From Ignavibacteriaceae bacterium (GTDB taxonomy: Bacteria > Bacteroidota > Ignavibacteria > Ignavibacteriales > Ignavibacteriaceae), in the NCBI GenBank assembly GCA_022865965.1, contig JALHTS010000004.1:1-10262 (forward strand): a stretch of DNA of 10,262 bases. Reading direction: 5' to 3'. The translations under genes were made by a program, and so were the position numbers. Positions 7,110-10,262 of the stretch are shown in pieces. Under the pieces are notes generated by a model that saw only the letters and a program-made list of their open reading frames with translations, ran no database searches and was not told the origin of the DNA. The stretch's first letter is position 1. Each line of letters begins with the position of its first letter.

Positions 7110-7203
7110 AGAGGGTTAGATATTAAATAAATTATTTCCTCAATCTTTAATTACTTTCTCAATTAATATTACAAATACATTAAGTATTTCTATCTAACCC
7201 TCT
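7110..7203. repeat. 94-bp palindrome with 13-bp perfect terminal inverted repeats
   Basis: AGAGGGTTAGATA (7110-7122) is an exact inverted copy of TATCTAACCCTCT (7191-7203). Inner arms pair imperfectly, and TTAATT (7147-7152) pairs with AATTAA (7161-7166) around the same centre (7156.5), so nearly the whole element can form one long AT-rich hairpin with an eight-base loop. It has no coding capacity. No flanking target duplication is evident. It could be a MITE-like remnant or a long stem of another sort, and it sits where the right arm of the half repeat unit should be. Confidence 0.65.
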
Positions 7204-7223
7204 AAACGTATGCCGCACTGAAA

Positions 7224-7281
7224 AACAGTTTACCACGACTTGTCGAGGCTGTCCGTGTTTTGGCAAAGATTAGACACAGCC
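7224..7281. repeat. Nested hairpins downstream of the PH-like gene
   Basis: ACAG (7225-7228) pairs with CTGT (7249-7252), CC with GG, and CGAC (7236-7239) with GTCG (7242-7245) around a two-base loop, with a four-base bulge on one side. The layout resembles the hairpin at 1401-1434. A competing stem pairs GGCTGT (7247-7252) with ACAGCC (7276-7281), within 10 bp of the stop of the 7290-7655 gene. There is no U-tract after either stem, so a rho-independent terminator is not clearly supported. A decayed attC is possible. Confidence 0.35.
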
Positions 7282-7289
7282 GCTCAAAC

Positions 7290-7655
7290 TTAACTATCTG
7301 GCTGATTCTCTTTGTATCGAGTTAGCGCCTCCTCTAAAGCTCGCTTAAAAGCTGCAGGATCATCCGGTGTAAAGAGCACCCGCCGGATATGTCCTTCGCT
7401 TTTGTCAAGAACGACGTGTTCTAAAAAGTTGGCCCAATCCAGCTTCAAGGCAGGCCGAAAGTTCTTCAGGTGCAGGTCTCCTTTTAGGAGTCCCTTTACT
7501 TCGGATTCGGAAATGTTGATTCGCTCGATGTGGTCAAAAGGAATTGTCATTTGGCCTAAGTGCGTGTCGAACTCCACGCGATTGTTGTAAATGCGGTACT
7601 CTTGCCAGAGGCTCTTAACAGTGCACACGGAAGTATAGACTGCTTTTTCATTCAT
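7290..7655 (-). CDS. Small protein with PH-like fold, function unknown
   Basis: This 121-residue soluble protein has no signal peptide or membrane segment. The pattern of short beta strands (QEYRIYNNRVEF 18-29, GQMTIPFDHIERI 34-46), then PALKLDW (68-74), a strand with HVVLDK (80-85) and a terminal helix after FTPDDPAAFKRAL (95-107), resembles bacterial PH-like domain proteins. This is family-level recognition only; no ligand or partner can be inferred. AAGGTG lies nine bases before ATG 7655. Base composition is visibly higher in G+C than the genes on either side. An attC-like site lies 58 bp upstream of the start, and hairpins and repeats fill the 313 bp downstream. Confidence 0.65.
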   Translation of the reverse strand: MNEKAVYTSVCTVKSLWQEYRIYNNRVEFDTHLGQMTIPFDHIERINISESEVKGLLKGDLHLKNFRPALKLDWANFLEHVVLDKSEGHIRRVLFTPDDPAAFKRALEEALTRYKENQPDS

Positions 7656-7712
7656 TTGGTTTACACCTTTCCAGACGCCCCGCTACATTTACTGAGCGTC
7701 TATCATAATTAT

Positions 7713-7769
7713 GCCTAACTTAGTTTACCCCAATTTTTCGGGGGCGACTGTTTGATTGGCGGGTTATGT
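7713..7769. repeat. Compact attC-like recombination site
   Basis: The 57-bp site reads, in gene orientation, ACATAAC (R''-like) at 7769-7763 through to GTTAGGC at 7719-7713, which fits the R' consensus GTTRRRY exactly. Inside, AGT (7722-7724) pairs with ACT (7747-7749) and CCCC (7728-7731) with GGGG (7740-7743 or shifted by one) around an eight-base loop, with unequal unpaired bases between, like the unpaired spacer and extrahelical bases of attC hairpins. R'' begins seven bases after the stop of the 7777-8223 gene, as in integron cassettes. Function as a recombination site is inference. Confidence 0.6.
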
Positions 7770-7776
7770 TTACTAT

Positions 7777-8223
7777 TTATTCCTTTTTTGTAAAAACTAC
7801 TTCTAATATTATTTCGTAATCATTTTTATTTGACGGATACCTCATCTCAAGAAGTATATTCCCATTCTCTATTCGGCTAAATGTTTGAACCAGTAAGCTA
7901 TTATGCCAATTTAAACAAAGCGTGTTTTCATTTATAAAATTACAGGTTGCTTTCATAAATTCGCCGGAATCTTCGAACCACCAATATCTATAAATTTGAC
8001 TTTTTTCATCCCAAGCAAATATAGCGTACGCAGCTCCTTCACTATTTGATAGTTTTGCACTATAATCAAAAGTAACATATTGATTATTTAGAATCCGCTT
8101 AAATTCACCTTCGCCTTCTCCAATATCTACATCACTAAAATGGCTCTTTGGTACTTTATAATGCAATTTCCAAGTACCAAGTAGAAAATTAAACTTATCC
8201 ATTGGATTTAATTCTTCACTCAT
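7777..8223 (-). CDS. DUF1579-like protein of unknown function
   Basis: The 148-residue protein has no signal peptide. It starts with MSEELNPMDKFNFLLGTWKLHYKV; the F-x-x-LLGTW opening followed by many short strands (FAWDEKSQIYRYWWFEDSGE, 69-88; NILLEMRYP, 122-130) is typical of DUF1579-like or calycin-type beta-barrel proteins, which are often found as lone cargo genes. No active site can be named. I start at ATG 8223, which has GGAA just before it; an ATG at 8232 and a TTG at 8235 are in frame but have no ribosome binding site. It lies close after the 4-TM gene (37-50 bp) and may be co-transcribed with it. Confidence 0.7.
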   Translation of the reverse strand: MSEELNPMDKFNFLLGTWKLHYKVPKSHFSDVDIGEGEGEFKRILNNQYVTFDYSAKLSNSEGAAYAIFAWDEKSQIYRYWWFEDSGEFMKATCNFINENTLCLNWHNSLLVQTFSRIENGNILLEMRYPSNKNDYEIILEVVFTKKE

Positions 8224-8272
8224 AATTTCCATCAATTTATTGTAAATTTATACTCTTACGCCATGCTACTGT

Positions 8273-8665
8273 TTACGATTCTATCTCTCTTGGTCCTCCA
8301 AAGAGTAAGTATCCGTATGCCACTGACAATCCTATGTGAATTACATATATTGAAGCAAACATGAGATTAAACGAAATTCCATACAGAAGATTCAATGACA
8401 CTTTATACAAAATCAATAAAATGTAGAGAGTAAATAAAGAAAGAACTATTGCTCGTCTAGCCTCAGATTTTGAGGCGTCTCTTGCGAAAAATGTAAGGAC
8501 GCCAGTGCCAATGACAAATACACCCATGCCCTGAGCAATCAGAGAGGAGTCACCAGCTACATTAAATCCCATCAACGAACTGCATAATGTCGGGAAAAAA
8601 GTAAACCCAGCTCCAAAAAGAAATGCAATAATGTAGTTTACAGTGAAGATTGTCTTTAGTTTCAT
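8273..8665 (-). CDS. Small integral membrane protein, four predicted TM helices
   Basis: The 130-residue protein has hydrophobic segments at about 6-28, 42-60, 70-90 and 99-122. The second and third are joined by ARDASKSEARRAI (61-73), a basic cytosolic loop, and the protein ends in a short tail, GGPREIES. I recognise the general type (4-TM proteins beginning MKLKTI...N with a 'FFAR-A-S-ARRAIVL' loop) but not a function. AGGAGGGTG stands just before ATG 8665, the strongest ribosome binding site in the window. Repeat unit 8702-8851 lies upstream and the DUF1579-like gene follows closely, so the pair may form one two-gene cassette. Confidence 0.75.
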   Translation of the reverse strand: MKLKTIFTVNYIIAFLFGAGFTFFPTLCSSLMGFNVAGDSSLIAQGMGVFVIGTGVLTFFARDASKSEARRAIVLSLFTLYILLILYKVSLNLLYGISFNLMFASIYVIHIGLSVAYGYLLFGGPREIES

Positions 8666-8701
8666 TTCAACACCCTCCTAGATAAATATTACTATTAGGA
8701 T

Positions 8702-8851
8702 CCCTAACGGCGTGTTATCCCGATAAATCGGGAAAACATAACCGTTGATTGAGTTCTCATTTACTTACTTGTCCGTCTCAGCCTAATTTATCCGACTATG
8801 GCGGAGGCTGATAAATTTGCGAAACTTTTTACTTATTAAAGATGTTATGTG
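8702..8851. repeat. Dispersed palindromic repeat unit, attC-like
   Basis: The inner palindrome has perfect 7-bp inverted ends, ACATAAC (8736-8742) and GTTATGT (8844-8850), 115 bp in all. A central stem pairs TCAGCCT (8778-8784) with AGGCTGA (8805-8811). The outer left part has CCCTAACGGCG (8702-8712) and an exact small palindrome TCCCGATAAATCGGGA (8718-8733). In gene orientation the R''-like box starts one base after the TAA of the S41-like gene. Which GTTA box is the crossover point (8742 or 8708) cannot be settled by eye; both copies recur in other units. Confidence 0.65.
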
Positions 8852-10153
8852 TTATTTCAGTTTGTTTAAGAGTAACTCAAGTATGGGATCATGATGTCTA
8901 AAATATTCATGGGAATACAATTTCACGAGTATTTCCGGTTCAATATAGTTCCGTTCATCCCATGGCCAACTGTTTTGCCAATAATATCTTGAAACAAGTA
9001 ATTCAATTTTGCTATTTGGTAATGTAAAACGATTAGGATCTGCATAGTGATTTGGGGCGGATGCCGTAGGCTCTCCGACAAATATAGCATTCGTATGTTT
9101 TTCTAACCACGTTGCACAATGCATCGCAGCAGACCATGTTTTCCTTCCAATGTTAATATAAAGGTTACCCTTTACGTTAATATCATCATGTCTTATTATA
9201 TCATGAACCAATGGTAAGACAATTTGATTATTGCCGCCGATGTTATTTCTTAAATCAATTATGAGACGCTTGACATTATTCCTATCGATAAACTCCCACA
9301 ACTTAGAATTAAATTCGGAATATTTTTCATTTTCAGAGTCAGCACAAATATTAAAACAAAAGTAAACAGTTTCTAATTCTTTTAGATATTCAAACCAGTA
9401 AAACTTGTCCATATTCCGATAAACCAAAGGCAATTTCTCTTTTTCGAGGTCTATAAATCTTACAGATTCTGTTGTAGGAACACTATTAAACATCCAATAC
9501 CACATTAAGTCGGAATCTGAGTCAAATCCAGTAGCTGGAATATTTAATTCTGATATTTTTCCTTCTTTCTCAATTATAAGATTAAGATATTTTGAATCAC
9601 CAATAATGTTTAGTCCATTTAAAACGGATTGCATTGTAAGATACATAGGAGCTGTATAACTCAAAGAATATTCATTATCATGTGGTGTAATTTTTTTAAT
9701 CCTTTCAAATGCTTCATCAACCGTATATTTTCCAATTTTAATAACTTTAGCGCCAATAGCGTTAATATAATCACGATGAATAGCAGTAATAAAATAACCA
9801 TCTTCAAATTCATATACTCTTATAGGAAACCATAATTTTGTTAGATTTTTCCCATGTAATCGAGTGTGCCCATCCTTGAGAAGTGAAGTGATTCGAATTA
9901 ATTCAACAATGACTTCGTTATCTTTTATTTTAGGTATTCTATCATAAAGTAGTTTTGCTGAATACATGAAAGTATCTTCTGATGAATTAAAAAAAGGATT
10001 AGGATGGGTAGTCTTAATTTTTTCAACTAAAAATTGCAAATCTTCACGCCACTGTTCATCGCTAAGGGATCTATTTTCAACCAAATTCTGAGATAAAGCA
10101 TGAGCATTTAACATGAAGTACATGACTGATACTATAAAAATCATATTTTTCAT
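8852..10153 (-). CDS. Exported S41-type (tail-specific/tricorn-like) peptidase homologue
   Basis: The 433-residue protein begins with a signal peptide (MKNMIFIVSVMYFMLNAHAL, likely end at ALSQ), so it is exported. DGHT (94-97) belongs to the N-terminal S41 helical region. The catalytic domain has LIIDLRNNIGG (297-307), GRKTWSAAMHCATWL with the probable nucleophile Ser341, and VGEPTASAPNHYAD with Glu361. The Lys of the CtpA Ser-Lys dyad is not seen after the Ser. The His/Ser/Glu set is closer to the tricorn branch, but activity is uncertain. I start at ATG 10153 rather than the in-frame TTG at 10168, because the ATG directly opens the signal peptide; no strong SD is visible. A repeat end (GTTATGTG in gene orientation) lies 25-30 bp upstream, and another repeat starts one base after the stop, so this is the clearest gene-plus-site unit in the window. 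Confidence 0.8.
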   Translation of the reverse strand: MKNMIFIVSVMYFMLNAHALSQNLVENRSLSDEQWREDLQFLVEKIKTTHPNPFFNSSEDTFMYSAKLLYDRIPKIKDNEVIVELIRITSLLKDGHTRLHGKNLTKLWFPIRVYEFEDGYFITAIHRDYINAIGAKVIKIGKYTVDEAFERIKKITPHDNEYSLSYTAPMYLTMQSVLNGLNIIGDSKYLNLIIEKEGKISELNIPATGFDSDSDLMWYWMFNSVPTTESVRFIDLEKEKLPLVYRNMDKFYWFEYLKELETVYFCFNICADSENEKYSEFNSKLWEFIDRNNVKRLIIDLRNNIGGNNQIVLPLVHDIIRHDDINVKGNLYINIGRKTWSAAMHCATWLEKHTNAIFVGEPTASAPNHYADPNRFTLPNSKIELLVSRYYWQNSWPWDERNYIEPEILVKLYSHEYFRHHDPILELLLNKLK

Positions 10154-10177
10154 AAGATTACTACTCAATTATTTTAA

Positions 10178-10262
10178 CACATAACGGCGTGGTTGCTAAG
10201 GCGCAGTCCATAACAACATTGCCCAATTTGTTTAACAACTTTTTATTTACTTGTCCTCCTCA
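10178..10262. repeat. Dispersed repeat unit, cut by window edge
   Basis: CACATAACGGCG (10178-10189) is the left end, and its CACATAAC is an exact inverted match to the GTTATGTG right ends of the units at 4906 and 8702. TTTAACAACTTTTTATTTAC and CTTGTCC (10231-10256) match the conserved core of the other units. The second arm lies beyond the window. The unit sits immediately upstream of the S41-like gene. Confidence 0.6.

Larger units (their letters stand above)
733..10262 (-). mobile_element. Probable integron-type gene-cassette array without visible integrase (CALIN-like)
   Basis: Nine consecutive complete genes share one orientation, have unrelated products and differ in base composition. 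Repeats with attC-type end boxes occur after the stops of the genes at 8852, 7777, 6530 and 5099, and upstream of the one at 8852. A half unit and hairpins sit near 7003-7281 and 1397-1438. No repeat separates 8273-8665 from 7777-8223, or 3971-4864 from 1491-3827, so these would be two-gene units. No tyrosine recombinase or attI is visible. Both ends of the array may lie outside the window. The alternative is a family of dispersed intergenic repeats with no link to integrons. Confidence 0.5.

Noticed and set aside
8718..8733. Intrinsic terminator at TCCCGATAAATCGGGA
   Set aside because: In gene direction the stem is followed by TAACACGCC, not a U-run, and it belongs to the repeat unit.
10154..10168. 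TTG start for the S41-like protein
   Set aside because: It would put five extra residues before a clean signal peptide; the ATG at 10153 fits better.

Overview
The window is AT-rich and bacterial. Ten protein genes can be supported and all lie on the minus strand, so transcription runs from the right edge to the left. Signal peptides ending in AQ or SQ, the protein families and the AT-rich composition point to the Bacteroidota/Ignavibacteriota/Chlorobi (FCB) group. Several genes have readable Shine-Dalgarno sequences (clearest at 8665, 6976, 6256 and 3827), so a classic SD-poor Bacteroidetes is less likely than a relative. This placement is inference; no rRNA or other marker gene is present.

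The main feature is the layout. Unrelated single genes follow one another in one orientation. In gene order they are an S41-type peptidase-like protein, a 4-TM protein, a DUF1579-like protein, a PH-like protein, a Cys-rich lipoprotein, an alanine dehydrogenase/PNT-family oxidoreductase, an alpha/beta esterase, a transglutaminase/M1 hybrid and a methyltransferase. Five of the gaps hold related, imperfectly palindromic repeats. They carry CATAAC/CACAAC-type and GTTATGT/GTTGTGT-type ends, with R''-like ends often just after a stop codon. A compact 57-bp palindrome at 7713-7769 has the length and end motifs of a minimal integron attC site. My preferred reading is a gene-cassette array of the integron or CALIN type (attC sites without an integrase). 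No integrase or attI is visible in the window.

Region by region. 1-275 is the 5' part of a Fic/AbiEi-like gene, preceded by a six-copy operator-like repeat array (315-496). 498-732 is AT-rich with no convincing gene. 733-1368 is a SAM methyltransferase. 1397-1438 is a hairpin. 1491-3827 is the transglutaminase/M1-like exported protein, and 3971-4864 an exported esterase. 4906-5043 is a repeat unit. 5099-6256 is a CEO-synthase-like oxidoreductase whose base composition looks richer in G+C than its neighbours. 6354-6514 is a repeat unit. 6530-6976 is a lipoprotein. 7003-7281 holds a half repeat unit, a 94-bp palindrome and further hairpins. 7290-7655 is the PH-like protein. 7713-7769 is the attC-like site. 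7777-8223 and 8273-8665 form a close pair. 8702-8851 is a repeat unit. 8852-10153 is the S41-like protein. 10178-10262 is a repeat unit cut by the window edge.

The genes do not form an obvious pathway. Several products are exported or membrane-bound, and the rest look like stand-alone cytosolic enzymes or small proteins, as is usual for cassette cargo.
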